A DNA stretch of 64,000 bases from Candidatus Litorirhabdus singularis. Lineage in GTDB: Bacteria; Pseudomonadota; Gammaproteobacteria; Pseudomonadales; Halieaceae. Both the position numbers and the translations under genes were made by a program. Shown piece after piece: positions 1 to 10,176 of this stretch. The notes beneath the pieces were generated by a model. It worked only from the letters and a program-made list of their open reading frames with translations, had not been told where the DNA came from and did not search any database. Within the stretch, counting starts at the first letter, position 1. Each line of letters opens with the position of its first letter. The DNA lies in the NCBI RefSeq assembly GCF_026262625.1, contig NZ_SHNN01000002.1:868001-932000 (forward strand), in the 5' to 3' direction.

Positions 1-386
1 ACCAGATAGAAATAGAAGGTAAGCACGCCGTCGTTGTCGGCCGCTCACCGATTTTAGGTAAGCCGATGGCAATGATGCTGCTGCAGAAAAATGCCACGGT
101 AACCATCTGCCATTCACGCACCCAAAATCTGGCTGAGTTGGTCAAACAGGCCGATATTATTGTCGGCGCGGTTGGCAAGCCCGAGTTTATCAAGGGCGAC
201 TGGATCAAGGATGGCGCGGTTGTTGTTGACGCTGGCTATCACCCCGGTGGCGTCGGTGACATCGAACTATCGGCGATTACCGAACGTGCTGCGGCTTACA
301 CACCAGTACCGGGCGGCGTCGGCCCCATGACAATCAATACGCTCATTTATCAGAGCGTAGCTTCTGCTGAACGCAGTCTGGGCTAG
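1..386 (+). CDS. folD: Bifunctional methylenetetrahydrofolate dehydrogenase/cyclohydrolase, C-terminal part
   Basis: This is the C-terminal ~127 residues of FolD, cut by the left window edge; reading is open from base 3. FolD interconverts 5,10-methylene-THF and 10-formyl-THF in the cytoplasm for one-carbon supply. Visible are the NADP-site motif [14 protein letters not shown], the Rossmann stretch around [10 protein letters not shown] and the diagnostic PGGVGPMT near the end. The full family protein is about 285 residues, so slightly over half is missing. It converges on cysS, with only 34 bases between the two stop codons, most of them occupied by a GC-rich hairpin. Confidence 0.95.
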   Translation, partial: QIEIEGKHAVVVGRSPILGKPMAMMLLQKNATVTICHSRTQNLAELVKQADIIVGAVGKPEFIKGDWIKDGAVVVDAGYHPGGVGDIELSAITERAAAYTPVPGGVGPMTINTLIYQSVASAERSLG

Positions 387-414
387 TCAGCCTGCGTCAC
401 CAGTAACCGGTAAA

Positions 415-433
415 GCGCCGCTAACCGCGGCGC
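415..433. terminator. GC-rich hairpin between convergent folD and cysS
   Basis: A 7-bp perfect stem, GCGCCGC/GCGGCGC (415-421 and 427-433), has a 5-base loop. It overlaps the cysS stop codon and follows the folD stop. There is no clear T-run on either side, only TTTA on the minus strand, so it is at best a weak bidirectional terminator. Confidence 0.4.
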
Positions 434-1797
434 CAGCTGGTTCCTTCACGCGAATCTTCCAGCACTACCCCACTCGCAGCGAGCTCATCGCGAATCTGAT
501 CAGAGCGAGCATAGTCTTTATCCAGCTTGGCCTGCTGTCGTTCGGCAATTAGCGCTTCAATTTCCGGCGCTGCAATAGCCTCATCATCAAGGCTGCTCTG
601 AAACCACTCTTCAGGATTGACCTGCAGTAGCCCCAATAGATCCCCCGCCGCTAGCAAACGACCCTTTAACAAGATGCGGTCATCACCTTCAGCCTTATTC
701 AAGCCGTGTGCTAACACATGTAGCTCCGCTATCGCCTCTGGTGTATTGAGGTCATCCTTAAGCGCCGCGTAAAAGGCCTCGCCCTCCAGCACGATGTCCA
801 TCTCAACACCGACGTCGCTGGCATCACGCAGCGCGCCATAAATACCGTCCAGCGCCGCCTGTGCCTGCTGCAACAGATCGGCAGAGAAATTGAGCGGGCT
901 GCGATAGTGCGCCGACAGCAAGGCAAAGCGCAGGACTTCACCCGGATAGTGCGTCAACAGGTCACGCACCATGCGGAAATTGCCCAACGACTTGGACATC
1001 TTCTCACCATCGATATCCAGATAAGCATTGTGCATCCAATAGCGCACATATTGACCGCCATGAGCACACTGGCTCTGAGCCAGTTCGTTTTCATGATGCG
1101 GAAATATAAGGTCGCGACCGCCACCGTGAATATCAATAGTATCGCCCAAGTGCGCGTGAATCATGGCGGTGCACTCCAAGTGCCAACCCGGCCGACCACG
1201 CCCCCAGGGGCTGTCCCAACCCGGCTCATCTGCTGCGGCTGGTTTCCAGAGCACAAAATCGCCCGGGTAGCGCTTGTAGCTAGCGACTTCGACCCGCGCC
1301 CCGGCCTGCATATCATCCAGCGAACGGTGCGAAAGCTGGCCGTAGTCTGGCATTGATTGCACTGCAAACAGTACATGACCTTCGGACTCGTAGGCGTTAC
1401 CTTTTTCTATCAGGGTCCGCGCCAGCTCGGTCATCTCTTCAATATGAGCGGTAGCGCGCGGCTCCATAGAGGGCGCCAGAGCATTCAGCGAACCCATGTC
1501 GGCGCGATACTTCTCCGTGAACTCGTCAGTAAACTCGCCCATATCACGGCCCGACTCAGCGATGGCCTGAATAATCTTGTCATCGATATCGGTGATGTTG
1601 CGTGCGTAAACAACCTCGTCATATTGGGTCTGCAACAACCGGAACAAGGTATCAAACACCACCACCGGCCGCGCATTGCCTATATGCGCCAGGTTGTAGA
1701 CCGTGGGTCCGCACACATACATGGTGACTTTTTCAGGCTCAAGCGACTCAAATTCTTCCTTGCGACCGCTCAGCGTATTGTAAATTTGTATGCTCAT
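421..1797 (-). CDS. cysS: Cysteinyl-tRNA synthetase
   Basis: Class I aminoacyl-tRNA synthetase that charges tRNA-Cys in the cytoplasm. The zinc-site CGPTVYN motif carries Cys29, the HIGH-type motif is HIGN at about residues 38-41, and KMSKS is near residue 264; a later HHENE segment supplies zinc/adenylate-site residues. The start MSIQIYNTL at 1797 gives 458 residues, close to the family's ~460. A longer reading with 11 extra residues would overlap glnS and does not look like the family N-terminus. It lies 4 bases downstream of the glnS stop, so the two synthetases form an operon and are probably translationally coupled. Confidence 0.96.
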   Translation of the reverse strand: MSIQIYNTLSGRKEEFESLEPEKVTMYVCGPTVYNLAHIGNARPVVVFDTLFRLLQTQYDEVVYARNITDIDDKIIQAIAESGRDMGEFTDEFTEKYRADMGSLNALAPSMEPRATAHIEEMTELARTLIEKGNAYESEGHVLFAVQSMPDYGQLSHRSLDDMQAGARVEVASYKRYPGDFVLWKPAAADEPGWDSPWGRGRPGWHLECTAMIHAHLGDTIDIHGGGRDLIFPHHENELAQSQCAHGGQYVRYWMHNAYLDIDGEKMSKSLGNFRMVRDLLTHYPGEVLRFALLSAHYRSPLNFSADLLQQAQAALDGIYGALRDASDVGVEMDIVLEGEAFYAALKDDLNTPEAIAELHVLAHGLNKAEGDDRILLKGRLLAAGDLLGLLQVNPEEWFQSSLDDEAIAAPEIEALIAERQQAKLDKDYARSDQIRDELAASGVVLEDSREGTSWRRG

Positions 1798-1801
1798 CCG
1801 C

Positions 1802-3472
1802 TCAGGACCCCGCGCTCGCCCAGGTATCACGTAACCCGATAGTCAAATTGAATACCGGTGTGTCGCTGCTGTGATCATAGCGATCGGCGACAAAATAGCC
1901 CTCACGCTCAAACTGAAAATGACTTTCCGGGGCCGCATCCACCAACCCCGGCTCTATCCAACAGCCCTGCTTAACAAGCAGCGACTCAGGGTTAATATAG
2001 GACATGAGGTCATCGCTGCCCTTGTCAGGCGCCTCATGGTTGAAAAGGCGATCATAGATACGCAGTTCCGCACGCTGTCCGCCGTGCGCAGCGACCCAAT
2101 GAATAACGCCTTTGGCCTTCACACCATCGGCGGGGTCCTTGCCAAAGGTGTCCTCAATCATCCGGCAATGCACTTTTACTATATTCCCCTCACTGTCCTT
2201 AATCGCCTCTACTGCCTCAATAATGCAGGCGTTGCGCAAACGCACGCGTTTGCCAATAACCAGACGCTTGTACTTTTTGTTGGCCTCTTCTCTAAAGTCA
2301 TCCCGGTCTATCATCAACTCACGGCCGAAGGGTAGTTCGCGCTCACCGAGGTCATCCCGGTTAGGGTGACTGGGCACGGTCAGCGTCTGCTGCTGATCCT
2401 CAGGGTAGTTGACCAGCACCACTTTCAGCGGGTCCAGTACGCACATAGCGCGCGGCGCATTCGTGTTCAGGTCATCGCGTATAGCATGCTCCAGCATGGC
2501 AACATCGACGATGCCGTCGCCGCGGGTAGTTCCCACCATTTCACAGAACTTGCGCAATGCCGCCGGCGTATAGCCGCGGCGACGCATTCCAGCAATGGTA
2601 GGCATACGCGGGTCATCCCAACCAGCGACGACATTGTCATCCACCAACTGCTTGAGCTTGCGTTTACTGGTAATCGTATAACTGGTATTTAAACGACCAA
2701 ATTCATACTGACGCGGTGCTGCCTCTACCGGCAAATGCTCAAGAAACCACTCATACAAGGGCCGATGATCCTCAAACTCGAGGGTGCAGATGGAATGTGT
2801 GACACCTTCAATCGCGTCACCCTGCCCATGGGCAAAGTCATAGGTCGGGTAGATGCACCAGTCATCTCCCGTCTGATGATGTCGAACCTTGCGAATGCGG
2901 TAAATGATGGGGTCGCGCAGGTTCATATTAGGGGCGGCCATGTCGATCTTGGCGCGCAGCACTTTAGCGCCGTCATCGAATTCTCCGGCCTTCATAGCCG
3001 CCAGCAACTCCAGATTTTCAGCCACACTGCGCTCACGATAGGGGCTATTACGGCCCGCTTCAGTCAGCGTACCGCGATATTCTCGCGCCTCATCAGCAGA
3101 AAGATCACAGACGTAGGCGTGCCCCTGCTCTACCAGATGCACCGCCCAATCATACAATTGTTGAAAGTAGCTGGAGGCATAATGCACTTCTCCGGCCCAC
3201 TGATACCCAAGCCAGCGGATATCCTGCTGGATAGAATCGATGAATTCCTGATCTTCTTTTTCAGGGTTAGTGTCATCAAAACGCAAATTGCAGACGCCAC
3301 CGAAGGCCTCCGCCAGGCCGAAATTAACGCTAATCGACTTGGCATGGCCGATATGCAGATAGCCATTGGGCTCTGGCGGAAAGCGCGTAACCACCTGCTG
3401 GCGCCGCCCGGAAGCAAGGTCATCTGCAATTATCGTGTGCAGGAAATTGGCGGGGGGCGCAGCTTCTGTCAT
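1802..3472 (-). CDS. glnS: Glutaminyl-tRNA synthetase
   Basis: GlnRS, 556 residues, the usual length. HIGH is at residues 40-43 within [12 protein letters not shown]. The KMSKS-equivalent near residue 268 reads TSKRKL rather than the MSKRKL of E. coli, a conservative local change. The class I catalytic fold and the C-terminal anticodon-binding beta-barrels ([16 protein letters not shown]) are complete. It is the first gene of a two-gene operon with cysS and is divergent from ppiB across about 125 bases. Confidence 0.96.
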   Translation of the reverse strand: MTEAAPPANFLHTIIADDLASGRRQQVVTRFPPEPNGYLHIGHAKSISVNFGLAEAFGGVCNLRFDDTNPEKEDQEFIDSIQQDIRWLGYQWAGEVHYASSYFQQLYDWAVHLVEQGHAYVCDLSADEAREYRGTLTEAGRNSPYRERSVAENLELLAAMKAGEFDDGAKVLRAKIDMAAPNMNLRDPIIYRIRKVRHHQTGDDWCIYPTYDFAHGQGDAIEGVTHSICTLEFEDHRPLYEWFLEHLPVEAAPRQYEFGRLNTSYTITSKRKLKQLVDDNVVAGWDDPRMPTIAGMRRRGYTPAALRKFCEMVGTTRGDGIVDVAMLEHAIRDDLNTNAPRAMCVLDPLKVVLVNYPEDQQQTLTVPSHPNRDDLGERELPFGRELMIDRDDFREEANKKYKRLVIGKRVRLRNACIIEAVEAIKDSEGNIVKVHCRMIEDTFGKDPADGVKAKGVIHWVAAHGGQRAELRIYDRLFNHEAPDKGSDDLMSYINPESLLVKQGCWIEPGLVDAAPESHFQFEREGYFVADRYDHSSDTPVFNLTIGLRDTWASAGS

Positions 3473-3597
3473 ATCAGCGGTAACCGGTCACAAAAAGGGG
3501 GCACATTATAGGAGACATTTGGGTTCACTGCACCGGCAAAAGTCCGTATCATTGCATCCTTTTGAAACCAGCAGCCAGCCCTGACAAGGAACACAGA

Positions 3598-4095
3598 ATG
3601 ATTATAATGCGAACCACCTTCGGCGACATTACTATCGAGCTCGACGCAGACAAGGCCCCGCAGACCTGCGCCAATTTTATCGCTTATGCCAAAGACGGGT
3701 TTTACGACGGCACGGTTTTTCACCGCGTTATAGACAACTTTATGATCCAGGGTGGCGGATTTGAAGTCGGCATGGAACAGAAGTCCACCGGCGAAAATAT
3801 CGAAAACGAAGCCGATAACGGCCTCAAGAACGACAATGGCACTATTGCCATGGCGCGTACTATGGACCCCCACTCGGCAACGGCTCAATTCTTCTTTAAC
3901 GTGAAGGACAATGACTTCCTGAACCACACCGGTAAAAACAGCCAGGGCTGGGGTTATGCGGTATTTGGCAAAGTCACTGACGGCATGGACGTGATTGAGA
4001 AAATTAAGGCAGTGCCAACCGGCAGCAAGGGCGGCCATCAGGACGTACCGTTGGACGATGTCATTATAGAGTCAGTCAAAGTCGTCGAAGACTGA
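3598..4095 (+). CDS. ppiB: Peptidyl-prolyl cis-trans isomerase, cytoplasmic cyclophilin
   Basis: Cyclophilin-type PPIase of 165 residues, matching cytoplasmic PpiB (164 in E. coli). The catalytic segment [13 protein letters not shown] is complete, followed by [15 protein letters not shown] and the C-terminal [14 protein letters not shown]. There is no signal peptide, hence cytoplasmic. The start [10 protein letters not shown] at 3598 is chosen because AAGGA sits 7 bases upstream; an in-frame upstream ATG at 3562 lacks both a ribosome site and family similarity. Transcribed divergently from glnS. Confidence 0.95.
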   Translation: MIIMRTTFGDITIELDADKAPQTCANFIAYAKDGFYDGTVFHRVIDNFMIQGGGFEVGMEQKSTGENIENEADNGLKNDNGTIAMARTMDPHSATAQFFFNVKDNDFLNHTGKNSQGWGYAVFGKVTDGMDVIEKIKAVPTGSKGGHQDVPLDDVIIESVKVVED

Positions 4096-4133
4096 AGCTA
4101 CCCCGCCAATACTCGCACCCTATGCCCCTTAAT

Positions 4134-4154
4134 GTCGCGCAGCCCCTGCGCGAC
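4134..4154. terminator. Strong stem-loop between convergent ppiB and miaE
   Basis: A 9-bp perfect stem GTCGCGCAG/CTGCGCGAC (4134-4142 and 4146-4154) has a CCC loop, enclosed by further GCCCC/GGGGC pairing. It sits between convergent genes and has no T-run, so an intrinsic terminator is only a possibility; it could instead protect transcript ends. Confidence 0.4.
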
Positions 4155-4171
4155 CGGGGCAACAAACAAAG

Positions 4172-4885
4172 TTAATTCTGGCTAGTAGCTCCTGCTGCCG
4201 GCACGCCACTATGGAATCTAAACTCGGTATCTGGAGACTCGATTAATTCCTGCTCTCGGTGTTTAATCAGCAACAGTCGCCCCGCTATTTCCTCAGGTCC
4301 CGCCAGCGCCTCGGCCAAGGCCAGATAATCCAGAAAATGTCGACTCTCGGACTTTAGCAGCGAGCCATAAAATTCGCTCAGCTCGCTATCCAGACGCGGC
4401 GCCAGTCTGGCGAACCGCTCACAAGAGCGCGCTTCAATAACGGCGCCGACCAACAGGGTGTCTACCAGACGCGCAGGCTCTGGGCTGCGCACCAATTGGC
4501 GCAACTCAGCGGCATAACGACCGGCTGATAAAGCTTTATAGGTAATACTTCGCTGCTGCATCAGGGCTGCCACCTGCTCAAAATGGCGCAGTTCCTCCCG
4601 CGCCAGTCGCGACATTTTTTGCAACAACCGCGGTTGATCTATCCTGCGATACTGCAGGTGGGCCGGACTTTTTTGATCCGAGTCTGCATGGGAGCGCACC
4701 GTATCTGCAATGCCGGGGATCCCTGAACGGTATCGCTTCATAATAGTCAGAGCCGATTGCGCCGCCGCATGCTCGCAATTGGCATGGTCAATTAACAGCC
4801 ATTCGGGGTGCTCAAGCGCCCACTCAACCCACGCCTGAGGCGTCACACAGGGCAAAAAGGCTTCTATATCGGCAATAGCACTCAT
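4172..4885 (-). CDS. miaE: tRNA-(ms2io6A)-hydroxylase
   Basis: MiaE-type non-haem di-iron hydroxylase, 237 residues. It hydroxylates the isopentenyl group of ms2i6A37 in tRNAs reading UNN codons, an oxygen-dependent step. The two ferritin-like helix pairs are visible: HANCEHAAAQS and REELRHFEQV, then EARSCERF and SESRHFLDY, giving the Glu/His ligand set. It lies 8 bases after the DUF1289 gene on the same strand, so the two are probably co-transcribed. Both proteins handle iron, which may be why they are together, but that link is inference. Confidence 0.92.
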   Translation of the reverse strand: MSAIADIEAFLPCVTPQAWVEWALEHPEWLLIDHANCEHAAAQSALTIMKRYRSGIPGIADTVRSHADSDQKSPAHLQYRRIDQPRLLQKMSRLAREELRHFEQVAALMQQRSITYKALSAGRYAAELRQLVRSPEPARLVDTLLVGAVIEARSCERFARLAPRLDSELSEFYGSLLKSESRHFLDYLALAEALAGPEEIAGRLLLIKHREQELIESPDTEFRFHSGVPAAGATSQN

Positions 4886-4893
4886 AGCCGGGC

Positions 4894-5349
4894 TCAGGCG
4901 GTGCGGGTGGCGTCAACGTAACGCTCGTAATAAGCGTCAGACAGAATAAAAAATTCGTCATCTATAATCAGGCGCAGCTGTTTCAGCGAGACATTGCGAA
5001 ATTCGGCGTCAATCAGCAGTCCATAGTCCAAAGGCTTTTCAATCTGACCCCCACCGGCCTTGAGTAAAGCATAGGCCCAGCAGAAATGATCTTTGTGGCG
5101 CGGAAAGTCTATCATTTGCGCCTGCAGTTGCCGTTCCAGCAATAGTGGATCGACCACCTGTAGCTTATTCGCCACACAGCGGCTCAGAAAATCTGTCAGG
5201 CGCTGATCGATCAGGGTTTTTTGCTGGTTATCGTAGCTGTTCCAGTCGATGACCTCGTGCGCAAAACGTTTGCACCCACGGCAGACTCGATCGCCAATGC
5301 CGGTCGAGCAGACTCCGATACAGGGGGTTTTGACGCGGATCTCGTTCAT
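4894..5349 (-). CDS. DUF1289 domain protein (Cys-rich, probable metal binder)
   Basis: 151 residues. The N-terminus is a DUF1289 module with four cysteines in the pattern CIGVCSTG...VCRGCKRF (about residues 10-27), a small metal or Fe-S binding motif, followed by the usual EVIDWNSY. The remaining ~100 residues are extra to the minimal DUF1289 unit and I do not recognise a second domain. Biochemical function is not known for the family. First gene of a probable operon with miaE and divergent from acnB. Confidence 0.8.
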   Translation of the reverse strand: MNEIRVKTPCIGVCSTGIGDRVCRGCKRFAHEVIDWNSYDNQQKTLIDQRLTDFLSRCVANKLQVVDPLLLERQLQAQMIDFPRHKDHFCWAYALLKAGGGQIEKPLDYGLLIDAEFRNVSLKQLRLIIDDEFFILSDAYYERYVDATRTA

Positions 5350-5426
5350 CGCGAGAAGTGTAAGGTATCACTCGAATGAATGCACGGTATTCGCCTCTGA
5401 GACTCCAAATTACGTGGCCTTTAAGC

Positions 5427-5432
5427 TATAAT
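5427..5432 (+). promoter_or_regulatory. Probable -10 element of acnB
   Basis: A perfect TATAAT at 5427-5432 lies 37 bases before the acnB GTG. No good -35 hexamer is found 16-18 bases upstream, so an activator may be needed. The ribosome site AGGAG is at 5457-5461. Confidence 0.45.
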
Positions 5433-5468
5433 CCAGCGCCAAATTTAAACCAATTCAGGAGATCTATC

Positions 5469-8084
5469 GTGTTAGACGCATACCGAGAGCACGTTGCCGA
5501 GCGCGCCAGCCTTGGCATCCCACCCAAACCCCTCAATGCCGAGCAAGTAGCGGGTCTGATTGAGCTTCTGAAAGCACCACCGGCGGGTGAAGACGCCTTT
5601 TTGCTCGATCTGATCAGTAATCGCGTGCCCCCGGGCGTTGACGAAGCCGCCTACGTTAAAGCCGGTTTTCTCTCAGCCATTGCCAAAAGTGAAGAGAGCT
5701 GTGACTTGATCTCTGCCCAGCACGCCGTAGAGCTATTGGGCAAAATGCTGGGTGGCTACAATATAGAAGCCATGGTGGGCTTGCTTACCGATGATGCGCT
5801 AGGCGCAACGGCGGCCCAGCAACTGAAGCACACGCTACTCATGTTCGATGCTTTTCATGACGTTGAGCAACTGGCTCGCTCTGGTAACAGCAACGCCGAA
5901 GCCGTTATGCAGTCCTGGGCCGACGGCGAGTGGTTCACCGATAGCCCCGCAGTGGCTGAGTCGATCAAAGTTGCTGTTTTCAAGGTAACTGGCGAGACCA
6001 ATACCGATGATCTGTCGCCCGCCCCTGACGCCTGGTCACGCCCAGACATACCCCTGCATGCGCAGGCTATGTACAAAATGACCCGCGACGGTCTGGAACC
6101 TGAAGAGCACGGTGTGCGCGGCCCTATGGCGCAGGTTGCAAAAGTTCAAGCACAAGGCCTACCCGTTGCGTTTGTCGGTGACGTCGTAGGCACCGGCTCC
6201 TCGCGTAAGTCTGCTACCAACTCAGTACTGTGGTTCTTTGGTGATGATTTGGAAGGCGTACCCAACAAGAAAGGCGGCGGCATCTGTATCGGTGGCAAGG
6301 TCGCTCCCATCTTTTATAACACCATGGAAGATGCAGGCGCGCTGGTTTTTGAAGCCCCGGTAGACGACCTGGGTATGGGGGATGTCATAGAAATCCGCCC
6401 CTATGATGGCAAAATTCTGTCTGAGTCCGGCGACGTCATATCCGAGTTTGAGCTGAAATCTGATGTTCTCCTGGACGAAGTACGCGCCGGCGGGCGCATC
6501 AATTTGATTATCGGCCGCGGCCTTACTACGCGTGCCCGCGAATCACTGGGTCTGCCAGCATCTGAGCTCTTCCGTAAGCCCGACGTGCCAGCTGCCAGCG
6601 ACAAAGGCTTCACCCTGGCACAGAAGATGGTCGGCAGAGCCTGCGGTATTGACGGCGTGCGTGCCGGCACGTACTGCGAGCCACGCATGACCACGGTTGG
6701 CTCCCAGGATACCACCGGCCCGATGACCCGCGACGAACTCAAGGATCTCGCTTGCCTTGGCTTCTCCGCTGACCTGACTATGCAGTCTTTCTGCCATACT
6801 GCGGCGTACCCCAAGCCGGTCGATATTGACACCCAGCACAGTCTGCCTGATTTCATTATGACCCGCGGCGGGGTTTCTCTGCGCCCGGGCGATGGCATTA
6901 TCCACTCCTGGCTTAACCGCATGTTACTGCCCGATACCGTGGGTACCGGCGGCGACTCTCATACCCGTTTCCCAATGGGCATTTCCTTCCCCGCCGGTTC
7001 TGGCCTGGTAGCATTTGCTGCGGCTACCGGCGTCATGCCGCTGGACATGCCAGAGTCTGTACTAGTGCGCTTTAAGGGCACCATGCAGCCTGGCATTACC
7101 CTGCGCGATTTAGTCCATGCTATCCCCTACTACGCTATTCAAGAAGGCCTGCTGACGGTCGACAAGAAGGGCAAGAAGAACATCTTCTCTGGCCGGGTAC
7201 TGGAAATTGAAGGCCTCAGCGACCTGACAGCAGAGCAGGCATTTGAGCTGTCTGATGCTTCAGCGGAGCGTTCCGCTGCTGGCTGTACCATTGCCCTGAG
7301 CGAAGATTCGGTAACCGAATACCTGCGTTCAAACGTGGTCTTACTCCGCTCCATGATTGCAGACGGCTACGGTGACTCACGTACACTGGAACGCCGAGCT
7401 CGCAAGATGGAAGAATGGTTGGCCGATCCGCAGCTCATGAAAGCCGATGCCGATGCCGAGTACGCTGCGGTCATTGAAATCGATCTGGCTGAAGTGACTG
7501 AACCGATTGTGTGTGCGCCCAACGACCCCGACGACGCCCGCTTACTGTCGGAAGTCGCCGGCGACAAAGTGGATGAGGTTTTCATTGGCAGCTGCATGAC
7601 CAATATTGGCCACTTTCGCGCTGCAGGTAAACTGCTGGAACAGCACAAGGGTGGAATCTCCACTCGTATGTGGATTGTTCCGCCGACCAAGATGGACGAG
7701 CATCAACTGATGGAGGAAGGCTATTACAATATCTTTGGTGCCGCCGGTGCGCGTACCGAAATGCCTGGCTGCTCGCTGTGCATGGGAAATCAGGCGCGGG
7801 TCGCGCCTAACTCTACGGTATTGTCGACATCAACGCGTAACTTCCCGAATCGGCTTGGCGATGGCGCTAACGTTTATCTTACGTCTGCTGAACTGGCTTC
7901 AGTCGGGGCGATTCTAGGGCGTCTACCCACTCCTGAAGAATATCAATCGTATGCAGAAAACCTGCAATCAATGTCGGCGGAAATCTACCGCTATCTGAAC
8001 TTTGATCAGATCGCGGAATTCCAGAAGAGTGCCGAAGATGGCGCCCGCATTGCAGCTATTGAGATTCAGGAAGTGTCTGCCTGA
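5469..8084 (+). CDS. acnB: Aconitate hydratase B
   Basis: AcnB, 871 residues (865 in E. coli), interconverts citrate and isocitrate through a [4Fe-4S] cluster in the TCA cycle. The N-terminal HEAT-like domain starts [22 protein letters not shown]; the swivel domain is in the first half of the protein, the AcnB order. Cluster cysteines are in [10 protein letters not shown] and PGCSLCMGN. The start is a GTG at 5469, chosen because it begins exactly at the family N-terminus with AGGAG 7 bases upstream; an in-frame ATG at 5376 would add 31 unrelated residues. Single-gene unit with its own terminator. Confidence 0.97.
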   Translation: MLDAYREHVAERASLGIPPKPLNAEQVAGLIELLKAPPAGEDAFLLDLISNRVPPGVDEAAYVKAGFLSAIAKSEESCDLISAQHAVELLGKMLGGYNIEAMVGLLTDDALGATAAQQLKHTLLMFDAFHDVEQLARSGNSNAEAVMQSWADGEWFTDSPAVAESIKVAVFKVTGETNTDDLSPAPDAWSRPDIPLHAQAMYKMTRDGLEPEEHGVRGPMAQVAKVQAQGLPVAFVGDVVGTGSSRKSATNSVLWFFGDDLEGVPNKKGGGICIGGKVAPIFYNTMEDAGALVFEAPVDDLGMGDVIEIRPYDGKILSESGDVISEFELKSDVLLDEVRAGGRINLIIGRGLTTRARESLGLPASELFRKPDVPAASDKGFTLAQKMVGRACGIDGVRAGTYCEPRMTTVGSQDTTGPMTRDELKDLACLGFSADLTMQSFCHTAAYPKPVDIDTQHSLPDFIMTRGGVSLRPGDGIIHSWLNRMLLPDTVGTGGDSHTRFPMGISFPAGSGLVAFAAATGVMPLDMPESVLVRFKGTMQPGITLRDLVHAIPYYAIQEGLLTVDKKGKKNIFSGRVLEIEGLSDLTAEQAFELSDASAERSAAGCTIALSEDSVTEYLRSNVVLLRSMIADGYGDSRTLERRARKMEEWLADPQLMKADADAEYAAVIEIDLAEVTEPIVCAPNDPDDARLLSEVAGDKVDEVFIGSCMTNIGHFRAAGKLLEQHKGGISTRMWIVPPTKMDEHQLMEEGYYNIFGAAGARTEMPGCSLCMGNQARVAPNSTVLSTSTRNFPNRLGDGANVYLTSAELASVGAILGRLPTPEEYQSYAENLQSMSAEIYRYLNFDQIAEFQKSAEDGARIAAIEIQEVSA

Positions 8085-8106
8085 GTCAGACACTGAGCGG
8101 TATCAG

Positions 8107-8133
8107 GCCGGGGCACTGCCCCGGCTTTTTTTT
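8107..8133 (+). terminator. Rho-independent terminator of acnB
   Basis: An 8-bp perfect stem GCCGGGGC/GCCCCGGC (8107-8114, 8118-8125) with an ACT loop is followed directly by eight T residues (8126-8133), 22 bases after the acnB stop. Textbook intrinsic terminator. Confidence 0.95.
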
Positions 8134-8172
8134 GCCCGGCGCACACGTTGTAAGGGCTGCGACTAACCCGGC

Positions 8173-10176
8173 TTACTGTTTGCGGGGCCTAAACCCGCGC
8201 ACCAGATTGCGCAGCTTTTGCAATTGTGCCTCTTGGTCCTGCAGCGGCGGCAAATAGCTGAGTGTTTCATACGCACCGGTGATCGCCATGACCTGTTCGC
8301 CCCATTCAGGACGCTGCTCGATAGCGCGACGCGCGTAGTCCGCCGGTGTCTCTCGCGGCTCCCGGACGCAACCCTGCGCCGCCATACGGTCGCAGAAATC
8401 AAGATAGCTCAAGGTTGCCGGATCCAGTTTGGCTCTAGCCGGACGACGCAGCAGCGTATACAAAACCGGACCTAAAACCAGCATCCAGATCACGCCCACC
8501 AGGGTAGCAATACGCGCCGGACTTATTTCGCCAATCAGTCCACTTAACAGGTTGTACTGTTTGGCGCTATCAAACTCCATCACCAAGCGCTGCCAACTAT
8601 AGTTCATCGCATCCAGGCGCAAACGCAGCAGGTTCACCCAGGCAACATTGCGATAGCGCAGCGGCGACAGCGGTGAGCCCGATAAAAAGCCTTCATCATC
8701 ACCCATTGAGTATTGAAGACCCCGCTCAATGCGCTCCGGCGCAATGGCCGCTGTAGGGTCTGCCCGCACCCAGCCCTCCCCCGGCAACCAAACCTCGGCC
8801 CAGGCATGAGCATCAAACTGATGTACGATCAGAGTGCCATTGATAGGACTTAATTCGCCACCCTGATAACCGGCTACCACTCGCGCCGGCACGCCTGCCG
8901 CTCGCATCATGTAAACAAATACAGCCGCGTAGTGTTCACAAAAACCGCGCCGTGACTCAAACAGAAACTCATCCATGCTATTGCCTCCCAGTCTCGGCGG
9001 CCGCAGCGTGTAATGAAAATCCTGCTCTGTAAACATAGCCATGGTGGCACGCACGAAACTGCGCGAATCTTCACCAGCTTCTGAGTACATTTGCTGTGCC
9101 AGCTCGCGGGTTCTTGAATTCCCAGACAACGGCAGCTGTGTCTCTACCTCTCGTCGCCAATCACTGAGCTCAAGTTCGATGGGTATATCAGTCCAGGAGC
9201 TGACTCGGTATTCCTTTTGATCCTCCAGCTCAATCGGCGACTGCAATCGAAAGTCGTTGGTCGACATCACTCCCAGGTCACTGGGACGCGCATAGCGCAG
9301 AGAGTAAAGCCAGTTTTGCTGGGTTGCCTCCAGCAACACACTGTAATCGAACCGTTGTCCCACCAAGTTTTGTACCACCAAAGGACGTCTCTCGTTGGCC
9401 GGCACCTCACTCCAGGTCAATGCTCGCCAAGTGCTGTCTTCAAGTTTTGAAAACACTAATCCACGCCAGTAGAGTTGGCTGCGCGCTGGCACAAAGTCGT
9501 CGAACTGAACACGGAAAGCCACGTCGCCGGATAAGCTCAGATTAGAGATATCTCCAGGAGACATAAAATTGCTGACACCGGACTTGGCCGCCTGCCGCTG
9601 CAACGGCACACTCCACAGTGGATCAATACGCGGGAATACCAGAAACAATATCAGCATCAGCGGAAATGCCTGTAGCAGCATTACGCCGGCGCGACGCAGC
9701 GGTAGCAGGCTGAATTCCAGTTTCTCCGGCTGTTGCAATGCCACCAAGGCTGCAGTTATCACGGTAACCACAGCCAGCAGATACAGTGTGACCTGCAGTT
9801 CCTGACTAAACAAAAACTCGGTTACACAGACGAAGTAAGCCAGAAACAACAGCAAGTAAGCATCCTTCTTCTGGGCCAACTCCAGCAGCTTCAGTGAAAA
9901 GGCCACCAATAGCAGTGCCACCGTAGGCTCCAGACCAATCAAACTGTCGTAGCTTAACCAGATGCCTCCCAGACAGGTTGCCGCGCATACCACCTTCACA
10001 CCGCGGCTGGGGAAGGACCAACGCCCTTGATACACCAAGACGCGTGTACCCGCTGCCGCTACGTAGACCAGCACCAACCACATCGGCACCCGACCAAGAT
10101 GGGGCAATAATAGCGAGAACTGCGCCAATACTATCCAGATCAGAGCATTACGTGGAATCTGCTGTTCAAGCTTCAT
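8173..10176 (-). CDS. tgpA: TgpA-type membrane transglutaminase
   Basis: 667 residues from MKLEQQIPRN; a start 9 codons earlier is possible. It has a DUF3488-type N-terminal membrane region with several hydrophobic helices in the first ~190 residues, a periplasmic transglutaminase-like domain with Cys413 (RRGFCEHYAA), His457 (FDAHAWAEV) and Asp about 473 (RADPTAA), another membrane helix (~IATLVGVIWMLVLGPVLYTLL) and a cytoplasmic DUF4129-like tail. P. aeruginosa TgpA has this architecture and is reported essential there. Its start overlaps the end of the DUF58 gene, making a moxR-DUF58-tgpA unit. The substrate is unknown. Confidence 0.9.
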   Translation of the reverse strand: MKLEQQIPRNALIWIVLAQFSLLLPHLGRVPMWLVLVYVAAAGTRVLVYQGRWSFPSRGVKVVCAATCLGGIWLSYDSLIGLEPTVALLLVAFSLKLLELAQKKDAYLLLFLAYFVCVTEFLFSQELQVTLYLLAVVTVITAALVALQQPEKLEFSLLPLRRAGVMLLQAFPLMLILFLVFPRIDPLWSVPLQRQAAKSGVSNFMSPGDISNLSLSGDVAFRVQFDDFVPARSQLYWRGLVFSKLEDSTWRALTWSEVPANERRPLVVQNLVGQRFDYSVLLEATQQNWLYSLRYARPSDLGVMSTNDFRLQSPIELEDQKEYRVSSWTDIPIELELSDWRREVETQLPLSGNSRTRELAQQMYSEAGEDSRSFVRATMAMFTEQDFHYTLRPPRLGGNSMDEFLFESRRGFCEHYAAVFVYMMRAAGVPARVVAGYQGGELSPINGTLIVHQFDAHAWAEVWLPGEGWVRADPTAAIAPERIERGLQYSMGDDEGFLSGSPLSPLRYRNVAWVNLLRLRLDAMNYSWQRLVMEFDSAKQYNLLSGLIGEISPARIATLVGVIWMLVLGPVLYTLLRRPARAKLDPATLSYLDFCDRMAAQGCVREPRETPADYARRAIEQRPEWGEQVMAITGAYETLSYLPPLQDQEAQLQKLRNLVRGFRPRKQ

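Noticed and set aside
2735-3511. 258-residue plus-strand open frame
   Set aside because: Antisense to glnS with no family resemblance.
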